NCBI RefSeq assembly: GCF_963664415.1
Contig: NZ_OY761445.1
Location: forward strand, 2,444,501-2,508,500
DNA: 64,000 bases
Origin: an uncultured Desulfobacter sp.
Lineage (GTDB): Bacteria > Desulfobacterota > Desulfobacteria > Desulfobacterales > Desulfobacteraceae
Direction: 5' to 3'
The notes under the pieces were generated by a model. The model was not told where the DNA came from. It was given only the letters and a program-made list of their open reading frames with translations, and did not search any database. Position 1 is the first letter of the stretch. Every line of letters begins with the position of its first letter. Position numbers and translations under genes: made by a program. Of the stretch, positions 51,880 through 61,277 are shown in pieces.

Positions 51880-53199
51880 TCACTCTTTTTCGGTAAATTT
51901 TTTTTCGATCATAATTTTCAAAATGGTCCGGTCTGTTTCGATCATCCCTTCCCGGGACAGGGTGCCGATATTCTGCATTGTCTTTTCAGGCGATGCGCCG
52001 GTGATGCCGTCAGTGGCTTGAACCCGGACCCCCTGGAGGGCAAACAGGGCGGATTGAACTGCGGTGCCGGCGGCTGTGGCCAATTTCAGTGCACATCCGG
52101 GTTTGGCACCATCACAGATAACCCCGGCCAAATCTTCGATGAGGTTGGTGATGGCTCCGGCAATATGCTGAGTGGTACCGCCTAAAAGATAGGCAACACC
52201 CGCGGCTGCCCCGGCCCCTGCAGCCACGGAACAGCCGCAGATGGCAGACAGTCGGCCGGTATGGGCCTTGATATAGGCCGTAATCATATGGCTTATGCCT
52301 AGGGCCTCGATCACAACAGCCTCAGCACAAGTCACATGGTCTTTAACGGCCCAGATGGGCAAAATAGCGGTTAGTCCATGGTTGCCGCTGCCGGCCGAAC
52401 TCATGGCCGGCAGGTTTACCCCGGCCATTCTGGCATCAGCCGCAGCGGATGCCAGCATGCGGGCGGCAAGCACCATGTCCTTGCAGATAAGATTTTGCCG
52501 GATCAGCCGTTCAAAGGCCCTGCCTATGCCCAGGCCCGGTCCGTATTTCAATCCGTGCTCAGCCAGGCGCATATTGACATCCACCCCCTCTTTGAGAAAC
52601 TTTCGGTCCTCATCATCCAGCTGATCCACAAGGCCCAAAAGTTCATCTAAGGTCAGGCCTTTAATCCACGCTTCCACATTGGTCCGGTCAGGCTTTTTGT
52701 CTTGAAGGACATTGAACAACAAAGGATGTGTCTCAAGATTTTTCCCGTCCAGGGTCAGCCGGACAATCTGGTCATGAAAATCCCTGATTTCCGCTTCTGC
52801 CTTGCGACCGCCGGCTGAAATGCGGACCCGGACACAGATACCCTGGACATTTTCAAGAAGGTGAATGGGTACTGAAGGATCCAGGCAGAATTTAACAACC
52901 TGATCCAGGGCATGCTCGGAAACTGAGTCCAATACTTCCAGGCCCAGCTTTGGATCACCGCCGAATGCCCCTAATGCAGCCGCCTTATCCAAACCGGAAA
53001 GGTTGTTGGAGCCGGGTATAGTCACGGCCATGCCGTTTTTATAAATATTGGGATCCACCCAGGCTTCAATGGATTCAAAAGGCCGTTCATCAATCAGAGA
53101 CGCTGCAGCGGCGGCAGCCAGCGCTACGGCCACAGGTTCGGTACACCCCAGCGCAGGCGCAACCTCAAGCCTTAAAATATCCTTCAGGGAAAAAACCAT
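51880..53199 (-). CDS. cyuA: L-cysteine desulfidase family protein (UPF0597, CyuA/YhaM)
   Basis: A 439-residue protein of the UPF0597/CyuA family, which breaks L-cysteine to pyruvate, ammonia and sulfide, with an Fe-S cluster. Features are the N-terminal 'VAPALGCTEPVAVALAAAAA', the later 'AGSGNHGLTAILPIWAVK' and 'ICGCSVAAGAGAAAGVAYLL' and the Cys in 'LAGVICDGAKPGCALKLA'. Length fits. It lies just before htpX (16 nt, same direction, downstream of it), so the pair may be cotranscribed. Confidence 0.88.
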   Translation of the reverse strand: MVFSLKDILRLEVAPALGCTEPVAVALAAAAAASLIDERPFESIEAWVDPNIYKNGMAVTIPGSNNLSGLDKAAALGAFGGDPKLGLEVLDSVSEHALDQVVKFCLDPSVPIHLLENVQGICVRVRISAGGRKAEAEIRDFHDQIVRLTLDGKNLETHPLLFNVLQDKKPDRTNVEAWIKGLTLDELLGLVDQLDDEDRKFLKEGVDVNMRLAEHGLKYGPGLGIGRAFERLIRQNLICKDMVLAARMLASAAADARMAGVNLPAMSSAGSGNHGLTAILPIWAVKDHVTCAEAVVIEALGISHMITAYIKAHTGRLSAICGCSVAAGAGAAAGVAYLLGGTTQHIAGAITNLIEDLAGVICDGAKPGCALKLATAAGTAVQSALFALQGVRVQATDGITGASPEKTMQNIGTLSREGMIETDRTILKIMIEKKFTEKE

Positions 53200-53214
53200 T
53201 ACATCTCCTTATTA

Positions 53215-54165
53215 TCAGGACATATTGTCCCAAAATGACCGGCTCCGGTCGTCCATGCTTGCACCGCCAGAATGATCATGTCTGTTTTCCGGGTCAAAAT
53301 GGCCGTTAAAATTACGGCCGGACGGCTGAGATCCTACAAGCCTGGCCACACGGTCTTCAATAGGCGGATGGGTGGAGAACAGATTCATCATCTGTTTTCC
53401 GGTCAACGGGTTAACAATAAACATATGGGCGGTTGCAGGACTTGCATCAACCTGGGCTTGTCTGCGGCTGAATCCCCCCAGCTTTGACAAAGCAGATGCC
53501 AGGCCACCAGGGTTTCCGGTAATGCTTGCGGCGGTGGCATCGGCCAGGTATTCCCTGGATCTGGACACGGCCATCTGAACGACCATTGCAGCAATCGGGG
53601 CAACCATGGAAACCACAAGCACACCAATAATGCCAAGGCCGCCCTCATCATCATCTCGGCCGCCGAAAAAGGCAGAAAACCGGGCAATGGACGCAATCCA
53701 CATGATGGCCCCGGCCAGGGTGGCCACAATGGTAGAGATGAGAATATCCCGATTTTTTACATGCCCCAATTCATGGGCCAGCACCCCCTCAAGCTCCTCC
53801 TGGTTCATCATGTTCATCAACCCCTGGGTCACAGCAACCACGGCATGTTCGGGATTGCGGCCCGTGGCAAAGGCATTGGGTGCCGATTCGGGAATCAGGT
53901 ACACCTTGGGCATGGGCAAGCCTGCCTGGCGAGCAAGGCGGGCAACCGTATCAAACAGGCCCGGGGCCTGGGAACGTTCCAGGGGTTGGGCCCGGTACAT
54001 TTTTAAAACAATCTTATCCGAAAACCAATAACTTGAAATATTCATAACGCCTGCAAAAATCAGGGCAATGAACATACCGGCCTGTCCACCTAAAAGATAT
54101 CCAAGCACCAGGAACAAAGCGGTCATCATGATCAGCAGCATACCGGTTTTAAGTTGATTTGCCAT
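53215..54165 (-). CDS. htpX: Membrane protease HtpX
   Basis: A 316-residue zinc metalloprotease of the inner membrane, which clears misfolded membrane proteins. It has the zinc motif 'LAHELGHVKNRD' (HExxH), the downstream Glu in 'RSREYLADATAASITGN', and four hydrophobic helices. The C-terminus 'FSTHPPIEDRVARLVG' is typical. ATG 54165 is preceded by GGAGG, so the upstream GTG is not used. Confidence 0.92.
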   Translation of the reverse strand: MANQLKTGMLLIMMTALFLVLGYLLGGQAGMFIALIFAGVMNISSYWFSDKIVLKMYRAQPLERSQAPGLFDTVARLARQAGLPMPKVYLIPESAPNAFATGRNPEHAVVAVTQGLMNMMNQEELEGVLAHELGHVKNRDILISTIVATLAGAIMWIASIARFSAFFGGRDDDEGGLGIIGVLVVSMVAPIAAMVVQMAVSRSREYLADATAASITGNPGGLASALSKLGGFSRRQAQVDASPATAHMFIVNPLTGKQMMNLFSTHPPIEDRVARLVGSQPSGRNFNGHFDPENRHDHSGGASMDDRSRSFWDNMS

Positions 54166-54275
54166 ATTTTTCCTCCACACTTATATTGGTCATTTTCATC
54201 TACAATTCATCTTCGCCAAAGCGTGAAAAAAATATAAATCCCATAGTAAAAAAATCAACCGGGAGACATTGATCA

Positions 54276-54584
54276 TTAATCGGTATAATCAGGATAATGT
54301 TTCATCATACAGTCAGGACAGATAGGTACCAATCCTTCCAAAGTTTTTATGTCTTCGAGCGCTTTTTTAAGTTTCACAATGCTCTCTTCCTTTTCGTGTT
54401 CAAGTTTCTTTCTTACCGTGATTTCATGATTAAGATTTTTTATCGTGGTATTCAGCTCCCTGAATATAATTTTGTACGGCTCTTTGATCCCGGTCTTAAC
54501 AATGGCTTTGTATATAAAATTAATTTCCCTATGCAGGCATAGGCCGCCCCGGCCTAATTCTAACCCAAGGCTCACCCGCAACAA
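54276..54584 (-). pseudogene. Truncated signalling protein remnant with broken Cys tail
   Basis: The 102-codon frame has an unnatural N-terminus, then a coiled-coil region ('ELNTTIKNLNHEITVRKKLE') and 'LKKALEDIKTLEGLVPICPD', ending 'CMMKHYPDYTD'. The response regulator at 58392 has 'EIKTLNGLLPICAHCKKIRD', then a stretch, then 'HGVCPECMDKLYG'. Here the two Cys blocks are fused, as if an in-frame deletion had removed the ~35 residues between them. The sensor or regulator part upstream is missing. Probably a dead or partly functional fragment. Confidence 0.6.
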
Positions 54585-55043
54585 ATCATATGGTGAATGT
54601 TATTGTTTACATGCCCCTCTTATACAATTGGATCTATTCATTACGATTAAGTGTCTATTGAAATCAGGTTAATTAATTTTAGCACATTGATTCCGCCATA
54701 AAAAGGAAACAGAATAAAAACAAAACGGACTTGTTCCTATCATTTTTTTAAGCATCGTCATAAATGTGAATCGGAGACTACACCATGCTGATTTCGCATC
54801 GATTCTTATTCTAATGTCGCCTTTTTTGCATCACGATCGCATTCAAAAAAAGGTGCATAAAAACAGGATTGTGTGATAAATTCATCGGTGATGGTGTAAG
54901 GATTCAACAACACAGCATTTGCCTCTAAACACGGATAAAATGGCAGGTAAAACGAATTTTTTATTTTTATCGCGTCCTTTAGCGTTTCGTCAGCCCCATT
55001 TTTTTAAAAAAAAGCAAAAAACGCCTTCAGGGGGAAATAACGA
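54585..55043. other. Intergenic region with no recognisable gene
   Basis: AT-rich stretch separating a signalling remnant and the broken PhnD-like gene. I see no gene, RNA or clear repeat in it. It must hold the promoter for the plus-strand genes starting at 55044. Confidence 0.4.
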
Positions 55044-55737
55044 TTGCAAATAAGTATGACCACACAGGGGAGATTTTTTCTATCGGCAATAATCATTCTG
55101 GGTATCCTTAGCATCCCGGGCTGTGAAGAGACTGAAGTCTATTCAGGCCCCCGGTACGGCGCCCCGGAAAAAATCAGCGCCAGACATGTGCATCACTTCG
55201 CCGTTCACCCCCTGTACAATCCGGCCAGACTCGTTGAGGCCTATCAGCCGATGATCAACTACCTGAACCGGCATTTGGAAGGCGATATAATCCGTCTTGA
55301 AGCGTCATGGGATTATGCCGATTATGAGGCCAAATTCAAGGAGGAAAGAATATCATTTCTTCTGCCCAATCCGTGGCAGACCCTGCAAGGGATAAAAAAC
55401 GGTTTTGAGGTCATTGCCATGGCAGGCGATGCCCGGGACTTTAAAGGCATTTTCATCGTCCGAAAGGACAGTCCGATGAAAACCCCTTTAGAGCTTAAAG
55501 GGAAAAGCGTGTGCTACCCAGCACCCACTGCCCTTGCGGCCTGCATCATGCCCCAATTTTTTTTGTATCGCTCAGGGCTTGATATCCACACGGATATTGA
55601 AAACGCCTGGAGGCGCCGCCATTTTGAACGCCATGGAAACCCGGCGCTTCCATAAGGCGGACAATGAAAGTTACGAGCTGGTGAAATCCTATATAGAAAC
55701 CTTTGAACAAAAGGTACGCAAGGTAAAAACCCAATGA
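55044..55737 (+). pseudogene. PhnD-like phosphate/phosphonate-binding lipoprotein, internally deleted and frameshifted
   Basis: The first frame (to 55655) has a lipoprotein signal with 'GILSIPGCEE' and then the PhnD-type binding-protein fold: 'HFAVHPLYNPARLVEAYQPM', 'YEAKFKEERISFLLPNPWQT' and 'PLELKGKSVCYPAPTALAAC'. It then drifts into 'RRRHFERHGNP' and stops. The next frame, near 55590-55737, carries the usual C-terminus 'GGAAILNAMETRRFHKADNE' to 'FEQKVRKVKTQ'. About 70-80 residues between 'DIHTDIEN' and this end are missing, with a change of frame. The start is TTG 55044 or ATG 55056. Confidence 0.75.
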
Positions 55738-58379
55738 ATCTTTTTCGAATCCGAAAATTTTATCCGAATTCTTTACGCTGGAAATTAATTACCGGGGCGG
55801 CGATCATCCATGCCGTATTGATGTCGCTTTTTATCTGGGATCTGGTGGTACGCCAGAAAGATGTGCTGTTTGAACGGCAGCAGGAGCATGCCCATGCACT
55901 TTCACAAACCCTTGCAGTCACCTGCGCCCACTGGCTTATATCCTATGATATTGCAGGGCTTCAGGAACTGATTAACGCACAAAGAATCTATCCGGAACTC
56001 TCCTTTGCTCTAATCACCGATATCGATAACAAGGTTCTGGCTCATACAGAACCGGACAAAATTGGAAAACGGATTGTGGATATGCCGGAATATGCCAAAA
56101 ATGAAACGCTTTACGCCAGCGACCAGATGGTAGACGTAGCCGTTCCAGTAAGCCTTGCGGGCACGCATATCGGATGGGTTAGAATCGGCATCAATAACCA
56201 GGCTTCGAACAAAAAGCTCAAGGGAATCGCATCTGATGGAATACTTTACGCACTCTGCGCTGTTCTTATCGGTGCAGTCATCTCCTGGTTCCTGGGCACC
56301 AAACTCACCAGCCGTTTACACACGATTCAACAAACCGTCAGGCAGATCAGAGCAAAAGGACACTTTTCACGGATAGATTTGTCCGGAAATGACGAGGCGG
56401 CTATAGTGGCCCACGAATTCAACCGGATGTTTGCAAGGCTTCAGCGGAACCAACAGGAATTGAAAAATCTCAATGAAGACCTTGAATTCCTTGTTGATGA
56501 ACGGACAGAAGAACTGCAAAAAAGCTTTGACGCCATCAAGCAAAAAAATATGGAATTGACGGAAACCAAGGAGGAGCTGGAAAAAGCTAGAAAGCTGGCT
56601 ATCCTCGGCGTCTGGGAGTTTGATATTATCACTGACAAACTGACCTGGTCGGATGAAATCTACACAATTTTTGAATTAGACAAGACCACATTTAAACCAT
56701 CATATGAGGCCTTTTTAAAAATCGTTCATCCAGACGACAGAGATAAAGTCCGTACGACCTATGAAAACGCATTACGCACAGGGGAAAAATACCAAATGAC
56801 CCACAGAATAGTGACCGGACAAGACCGGATCAAATGGGTTGAAGAGCATGGCCGCGCCGAATTTGACGATACGGGCAAACTGATGCTGGCCATAGGAACG
56901 ATTTATGATATTTCGATGCAAAAAGAGGCCGAAGAAAAGCTGAAAGAGGCCATGACCGAAATCAAGAAAACCAACCTGGCAAAATCCGTTTTCCTTTCGA
57001 ATATGTCCCATGAACTGCGAACTCCCCTTAATGCCATTCTTGGTTATAGTCAAATTTTTGCCGAAGATCGAACTCTGAATGAGAAACAGCAGTCCGGTAT
57101 CAAAACCATACGCGATGCAGGGGATCACCTACTGATGCTCATCAATGACATCCTCGATTTATCTAAAATCGAAGCAGGCAAACTCGAGCTGTTTGTCCAA
57201 CATATTGTCTTCAAAAGATTCCTGCAGAGTCTGTGTGATATTGTACGCAACCGGTGTGCCCAGAAAACAATCATGTTTCGCTACGAACCGGACAAGCACC
57301 TGCCGGACATCATTATAGCGGATGAAGTAAGACTTCGTCAGATCCTGCTCAACCTTCTTTCCAATGCGGCCAAGTTTACCGACAACGGTTATTGTCTGTT
57401 TGCGGTAAAGGCTGAATCTCTTGCTGACCAAAAAACCATGTTGACCTTTATTGTGGAGGATTCAGGGCCGGGAATTGCCGAAGAACAGCAGGCGGACGCT
57501 TTCGAACCGTTCAAGCAATTGGGAGAGCGCCTTAAATATGCCGAAGGAACCGGCCTGGGCTTGAGTATCAGTTTGCAGCTGGCCACACTTATGAATGGGA
57601 CACTGTCTTTGATCAGCCCGGTTCACCGAGATGACGTGGCAGAATATGGTCCGGGAAGCCGATTTGTCTTTACGGCCGTTGTTGAGACCTGCCCCATGGA
57701 GGCCACTGAAAAATATATTGAACCCGATGCCGTCTACAGACTTGGCGGCTTTGAGCCGGGAACCAGAACGATTCTAATTGTAGATGATCGGCCTACGAAT
57801 CGTGCGGTGCTCAAAGATACGTTGGAACCTCTCGGCTTTTTAACGACCGAGGCTTCAGACGGGAAAGAGGTTCCGGCGGCCTGTGAACAGCAGAGGCCGG
57901 ATCTCATCTTAATGGATCTTGTCATGCCTGGTGTTGACGGTTTCACGGCGCTCAGAGAGCTTAAGAAAATGGATCGGTATGCTCAAATTCCGGTTGTGGC
58001 TGTTACAGCGTCACTTATCAACAAAACCAGCTTAAAGCAAAGATGTGAAAAGGTAGGGTTCAAAGGTTTTTTGCCCAAGCCCTTTGCAAAACAGGATTTA
58101 CTTAAGATCCTTGCCGACCTGCTCAACCTGGCTTTGAATCAAGACCATTTGGCGAAACCTGTTGATGAGCAGATTGTCCCACCACCATCTGAAATTTTAG
58201 AGCAGCTGCAAAATCATCTTGCGGACGGCAACATCGACGCCATTGAACTAATGGCCGCTGACATCGCCGAAATGGATTCGGGAGTATATCGTTCTTTTGC
58301 CAAGCGACTTAGTCAACTCGCAGCAGAGATTCAAATCAAAGGAATTGAACAGTTTATAGAGCAGTTCTATAAAAAATAA
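55734..58379 (+). CDS. Hybrid sensor histidine kinase (PAS-HisKA-HATPase-REC)
   Basis: An 881-residue membrane kinase. Two helices (about residues 15-35 and 165-190) flank an extracytoplasmic domain, then HAMP, a coiled coil ('LVDERTEELQKSFDAIKQKN'), PAS (about 285-405), HisKA with 'LSNMSHELRTPLNAILGYSQ' (His about 425) and the ATPase domain with 'GTGLGLSISLQLA'. A receiver begins near 680 ('TILIVDDRPTNRAVL', phospho-Asp in 'LILMDLVMPGVDG'). Its start overlaps the end of the PhnD-like remnant. In intact relatives the binding protein, kinase and regulator usually form one signalling set, and here the binding protein is broken. Confidence 0.9.
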   Translation: MNLFRIRKFYPNSLRWKLITGAAIIHAVLMSLFIWDLVVRQKDVLFERQQEHAHALSQTLAVTCAHWLISYDIAGLQELINAQRIYPELSFALITDIDNKVLAHTEPDKIGKRIVDMPEYAKNETLYASDQMVDVAVPVSLAGTHIGWVRIGINNQASNKKLKGIASDGILYALCAVLIGAVISWFLGTKLTSRLHTIQQTVRQIRAKGHFSRIDLSGNDEAAIVAHEFNRMFARLQRNQQELKNLNEDLEFLVDERTEELQKSFDAIKQKNMELTETKEELEKARKLAILGVWEFDIITDKLTWSDEIYTIFELDKTTFKPSYEAFLKIVHPDDRDKVRTTYENALRTGEKYQMTHRIVTGQDRIKWVEEHGRAEFDDTGKLMLAIGTIYDISMQKEAEEKLKEAMTEIKKTNLAKSVFLSNMSHELRTPLNAILGYSQIFAEDRTLNEKQQSGIKTIRDAGDHLLMLINDILDLSKIEAGKLELFVQHIVFKRFLQSLCDIVRNRCAQKTIMFRYEPDKHLPDIIIADEVRLRQILLNLLSNAAKFTDNGYCLFAVKAESLADQKTMLTFIVEDSGPGIAEEQQADAFEPFKQLGERLKYAEGTGLGLSISLQLATLMNGTLSLISPVHRDDVAEYGPGSRFVFTAVVETCPMEATEKYIEPDAVYRLGGFEPGTRTILIVDDRPTNRAVLKDTLEPLGFLTTEASDGKEVPAACEQQRPDLILMDLVMPGVDGFTALRELKKMDRYAQIPVVAVTASLINKTSLKQRCEKVGFKGFLPKPFAKQDLLKILADLLNLALNQDHLAKPVDEQIVPPPSEILEQLQNHLADGNIDAIELMAADIAEMDSGVYRSFAKRLSQLAAEIQIKGIEQFIEQFYKK

Positions 58380-58391
58380 GGATAATCTTTC

Positions 58392-59003
58392 ATGCAAGAA
58401 TCAATGATTCTGATTGTTGACGATCAACCCAACAACATCAAGGTGTTGATCTCTTTTCTCAAGAGCCAAAACTTTCAGACCCGCATTGCGGAATCAGGAG
58501 AGCGGGCTTTACAATTGCTCGACAGATTCCTGCCGGATCTTATACTACTGGATGTGATGATGCCGGGAATGAATGGCTTTGAGACCTGTCGAGAAATCAA
58601 AACGGACGAAAAAAAGGCTGATATTCCAATTGTTTTCATGACGGCTTTGGACAATATCGAAGATAAAGTACAAGGGTTTAAAGCCGGAGGCGTTGATTAC
58701 ATCACCAAGCCTTTTGATCAAACGGAAATGCTTGCCAGAATCAATACCCATATTGAGCTAAGGCGAAAAACCATTGCCCTTGAAACAGCAATCGACGAGA
58801 TCAAAACATTGAACGGACTACTTCCAATCTGTGCCCATTGTAAAAAAATCAGAGATGACAAAGGATATTGGAACCTGCTTGAAACATACATTGAAAGACA
58901 CACACAGGCAACGTTCAGCCACGGTGTATGCCCTGAATGTATGGACAAACTTTACGGCAAGGAAGACTGGTATATCAAAAAAAAGAACAAACGCCCCAAG
59001 TGA
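58392..59003 (+). CDS. Response regulator with C-terminal Cys-rich tail
   Basis: A 203-residue protein with a receiver (1-120, 'ILIVDDQPNNIKVLIS', phospho-Asp in 'LILLDVMMPGMNG', Lys in 'YITKPFDQTEM'). It is followed by a linker and a Cys tail: 'LLPICAHCKKIRDDKGYWNL', later 'FSHGVCPECMDKLYGKEDW'. The two C-x-x-C pairs suggest a zinc- or redox-binding module. No DNA-binding domain is present, so the output is presumably by protein interaction. It lies 12 nt after the kinase gene. Confidence 0.88.
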   Translation: MQESMILIVDDQPNNIKVLISFLKSQNFQTRIAESGERALQLLDRFLPDLILLDVMMPGMNGFETCREIKTDEKKADIPIVFMTALDNIEDKVQGFKAGGVDYITKPFDQTEMLARINTHIELRRKTIALETAIDEIKTLNGLLPICAHCKKIRDDKGYWNLLETYIERHTQATFSHGVCPECMDKLYGKEDWYIKKKNKRPK

Positions 59004-59134
59004 CTCTTGGATGAAGACTAAATTTTAGCCCATAGATCCTGGCATTAAAAAAGAAAGAAAACCTTAAGCAGTCTTTAAAAATATCAAATTTCGGTACACA
59101 ATGTCCTTATTTAACAAAAATAAGGAGAATCAAA

Positions 59135-59431
59135 ATGAATGTGATTATTGATCTTTGTGTTGTCCCCTTGGGCGTAGGTTTGTCTGTATCCAAATATGTC
59201 GCTGCATGCCATGAAGTCATTACCGAGGCAGGACTGAAATCAAACCTGCACGCTTACGGCACCAACATTGAAGGGGACTGGGACACTGTGTTTAAAGCAG
59301 TTAAAGCATGCCACGAAAAAATTCATGACATGGGCGCTCCCAGAATAACAACAACTATTAAATTAGGCACCAGGACCGACCGAAAACAGGGCATGGAAGA
59401 CAAAATCAAGTCTGTTAAAGAAAAGCTGTAG
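59135..59431 (+). CDS. MTH1187-family thiamine-binding protein
   Basis: A 98-residue ferredoxin-like fold protein of the MTH1187/YkoF family: 'IIDLCVVPLGVGLSVSKYVA', 'HAYGTNIEGDWDTVFKAVKA' and 'RITTTIKLGTRTDRKQGMED'. Members bind thiamine or related pyrimidines. AAGGAG precedes ATG 59135 by 8 nt. It is far from the thi operon, has no TPP riboswitch that I can see, and stands alone. Role: intracellular thiamine-type ligand binding. Confidence 0.85.
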   Translation: MNVIIDLCVVPLGVGLSVSKYVAACHEVITEAGLKSNLHAYGTNIEGDWDTVFKAVKACHEKIHDMGAPRITTTIKLGTRTDRKQGMEDKIKSVKEKL

Positions 59432-59499
59432 AGCTGGACGTTATCCCGGCCTGTATCCTTAGGTTTGTCGTTTTGAGTATTGGCCGGGACAAAAAATTG

Positions 59500-59652
59500 A
59501 TGGCGTCGTAAAAAGTCTTAAGCCTACAAAGTCATGGTGTCCGGCCAGTGGAGAAAAGCCAAGGGAGAAGAAGGCTTACATACAGTATATCAAGGGTCTG
59601 ACCAGACGCCACAAACCAAGCAGGCGAAAGACTTTTCACAACGCCATCAAAA
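59500..59652. repeat. Palindromic repeat element with TGGCGT ends (MITE-like)
   Basis: The ends are complementary: GATGGCGTCGTAAAAAGTCTT and AAGACTTTTCACAACGCCATC. The centre holds ACATACAGTATAT and GGTCTGACCAGA, like the ACATAC / GTATGT and GGGTCTGGT / ACCAGACCC parts of the element at 19568-19700. No gene is inside. It sits between the thiamine-binding gene and convergent nifV. Confidence 0.6.
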
Positions 59653-59672
59653 ATGGATAACTTTAATACGAC

Positions 59673-60818
59673 TTAATGCCCGGTACACAACGTCCGATGA
59701 TAGATGGACTCAAGCAGTTCCGGGGATACAGGCTTGTTTGATCCGGCAGCTGCAGCCCGGACCTGGGGCAGCAGTCTTTGGGCGGCATCTGCATCAATAT
59801 TAATATTACGGTGGGCCAGGGCATGTTTTATGGCAGCCGAACCGGAGTGCACCCCTAACACCATCTGTCTTGTGTTGCACCGTCCCACCTGCTTGGGATC
59901 ATATAGTTCATAGGACTGTGCGTTTTTCAAAAGACCGGCACAGTGGATACCCGACTCATGTGAGAATATCCGTGACCCCACAATGGGTTTGGCTTCATGG
60001 ATCTGCTGCCCGGAATATCTTGCCACGGTGTTGCACAGCCGGGTGAGCCCTGACAGGCGCATGTTGCCTTTTTTGGCACCAATGCCGAACAGAGCCATGG
60101 CTGTCTCTTCAAGGGGCGCATTGCCTGCCCGCTCCCCAAGTCCGTTGACCGTGACGCTGATGGCTTTGGCCCCTGCATCCACGGCAGACACGGCATTGGC
60201 CGTTGCCATACCAAGATCGTTGTGCCCGTGGAACTCCAATGCGAGGCCGGGCAGCCGGATCAGCAGGGTCTCAATCATATCCATGAGGGCGGACGGGGTG
60301 ATCATGCCCACGGTATCGGCAAGGCGCACCCGGTGAACGCCCAGTTCCATAGAACGTTGACAAAATTGTACAAGAAATCCCATGTCCGTGCGGGTGGCGT
60401 CCTGTGCGCCCACGGAGACCTGATCAAAATATTGGCGTGCAAACCGGACGGTGTTTTCCAGGGTCTCAAGCACCCAGTTCTCATCTTTTTCAAAGGTCTT
60501 GAGCAGAATGGACGAGGTAGGAAAACTGATGTGACAGCCGGGGGTGTTGCACCCGATGGCCAGTTCAATATCCTTCTTCACCGCCCTGCACCAGCTGGTG
60601 AGCATGGTGGGCAGGTTCAAGTGGGCAATGGCTTCAATCTCTTTGCAAGCCAGTTCACCCATGGCCGGGATGCCCACCTCGATCTCATCAACGCCGCATT
60701 CGGCCAGCTGACTTGCGATGGTCAGTTTTTCCAAGGGCCGGAAAAAGACACCCGGGGCCTGTTCCCCGTCCCGAAGGGTGGTGTCTACCATCCAAACCCG
60801 CTGATCATGGGTCTTCAT
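59673..60818 (-). CDS. nifV: Homocitrate synthase NifV
   Basis: The 381-residue enzyme condenses acetyl-CoA and 2-oxoglutarate to homocitrate, the organic ligand of the FeMo-cofactor. Motifs are 'DTTLRDGEQAPGVFF' near the N-terminus, 'GVHRVRLADTVGMITPSALM', and 'EFHGHNDLGMATANAVSAVD', which carries the metal-binding H-x-H. Its ATG overlaps the stop of the ferredoxin gene by 1 nt (TAATG). Nitrogenase context and length support NifV over isopropylmalate or ordinary homocitrate synthases. Confidence 0.92.
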   Translation of the reverse strand: MKTHDQRVWMVDTTLRDGEQAPGVFFRPLEKLTIASQLAECGVDEIEVGIPAMGELACKEIEAIAHLNLPTMLTSWCRAVKKDIELAIGCNTPGCHISFPTSSILLKTFEKDENWVLETLENTVRFARQYFDQVSVGAQDATRTDMGFLVQFCQRSMELGVHRVRLADTVGMITPSALMDMIETLLIRLPGLALEFHGHNDLGMATANAVSAVDAGAKAISVTVNGLGERAGNAPLEETAMALFGIGAKKGNMRLSGLTRLCNTVARYSGQQIHEAKPIVGSRIFSHESGIHCAGLLKNAQSYELYDPKQVGRCNTRQMVLGVHSGSAAIKHALAHRNINIDADAAQRLLPQVRAAAAGSNKPVSPELLESIYHRTLCTGH

Positions 60819-61123
60819 TACAGTAGATAATCCTCTGCGATCTCGCCGTCTTCCATGGCGTCTAAAATAGTGTCAATGGCTTCTTCGTTTTCAACGTTGC
60901 CGTACCAGATATTATCCGGATAAATCACCATAACCGGGCCGTCATCACACTGTTTCAGGCAGCAGGTAGAAGAGACCAGAACCTCTTCAAGGCCTCTGTC
61001 GATCACTTCGTTTTCAATGTAGGCCAGAAAATCGCCGGACCCTTTTCTGTGGCATTTGCCCTTGGGTTCTCCGCTGGGACGAAAACTTGCGCATACGAGG
61101 ATGTGTTTTTCGGGCTTGTTCAT
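60818..61123 (-). CDS. Thioredoxin-like (2Fe-2S) ferredoxin
   Basis: A 101-residue thioredoxin-fold ferredoxin with four Cys ligands: the first in 'ILVCASFRPSG', the second in 'KGKCHRKGSGDF', then 'SSTCCLKQCDDGPVMVIYP'. Such proteins are common in nif clusters and may give electrons during cofactor assembly. It lies between nifB and nifV. It follows a plausible AGGAG site on the minus strand. Confidence 0.88.
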   Translation of the reverse strand: MNKPEKHILVCASFRPSGEPKGKCHRKGSGDFLAYIENEVIDRGLEEVLVSSTCCLKQCDDGPVMVIYPDNIWYGNVENEEAIDTILDAMEDGEIAEDYLL

Positions 61124-61184
61124 CTTTTCTCCTTAAAAATTTTATTCTTTTATTGGTTATATATTTAATTTGTTTTCGAGCTTG

Positions 61185-61275
61185 TCATAACATCGGCCAC
61201 ACGTAGGTTGGGTCGAACGAAGTGAAACCCAACAACTTATGGGTATTGGGTTTGGTTCCTCAACCCAACCGACCG
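61185..61275. repeat. Inverted repeat of the GTAGGTTGGGT / AACCCAAC type
   Basis: GTAGGTTGGGT with AACCCAAC spaced by 11 nt forms a short hairpin. TTGGGTTTGG and CCTCAACCCAAC follow downstream, so the motif occurs twice in different orientations. Sequences of this type occur as dispersed repeats in many bacterial genomes. It lies between nifB and the ferredoxin gene and may attenuate or stabilise the nif transcript. Confidence 0.5.
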
Positions 61276-61277
61276 GA

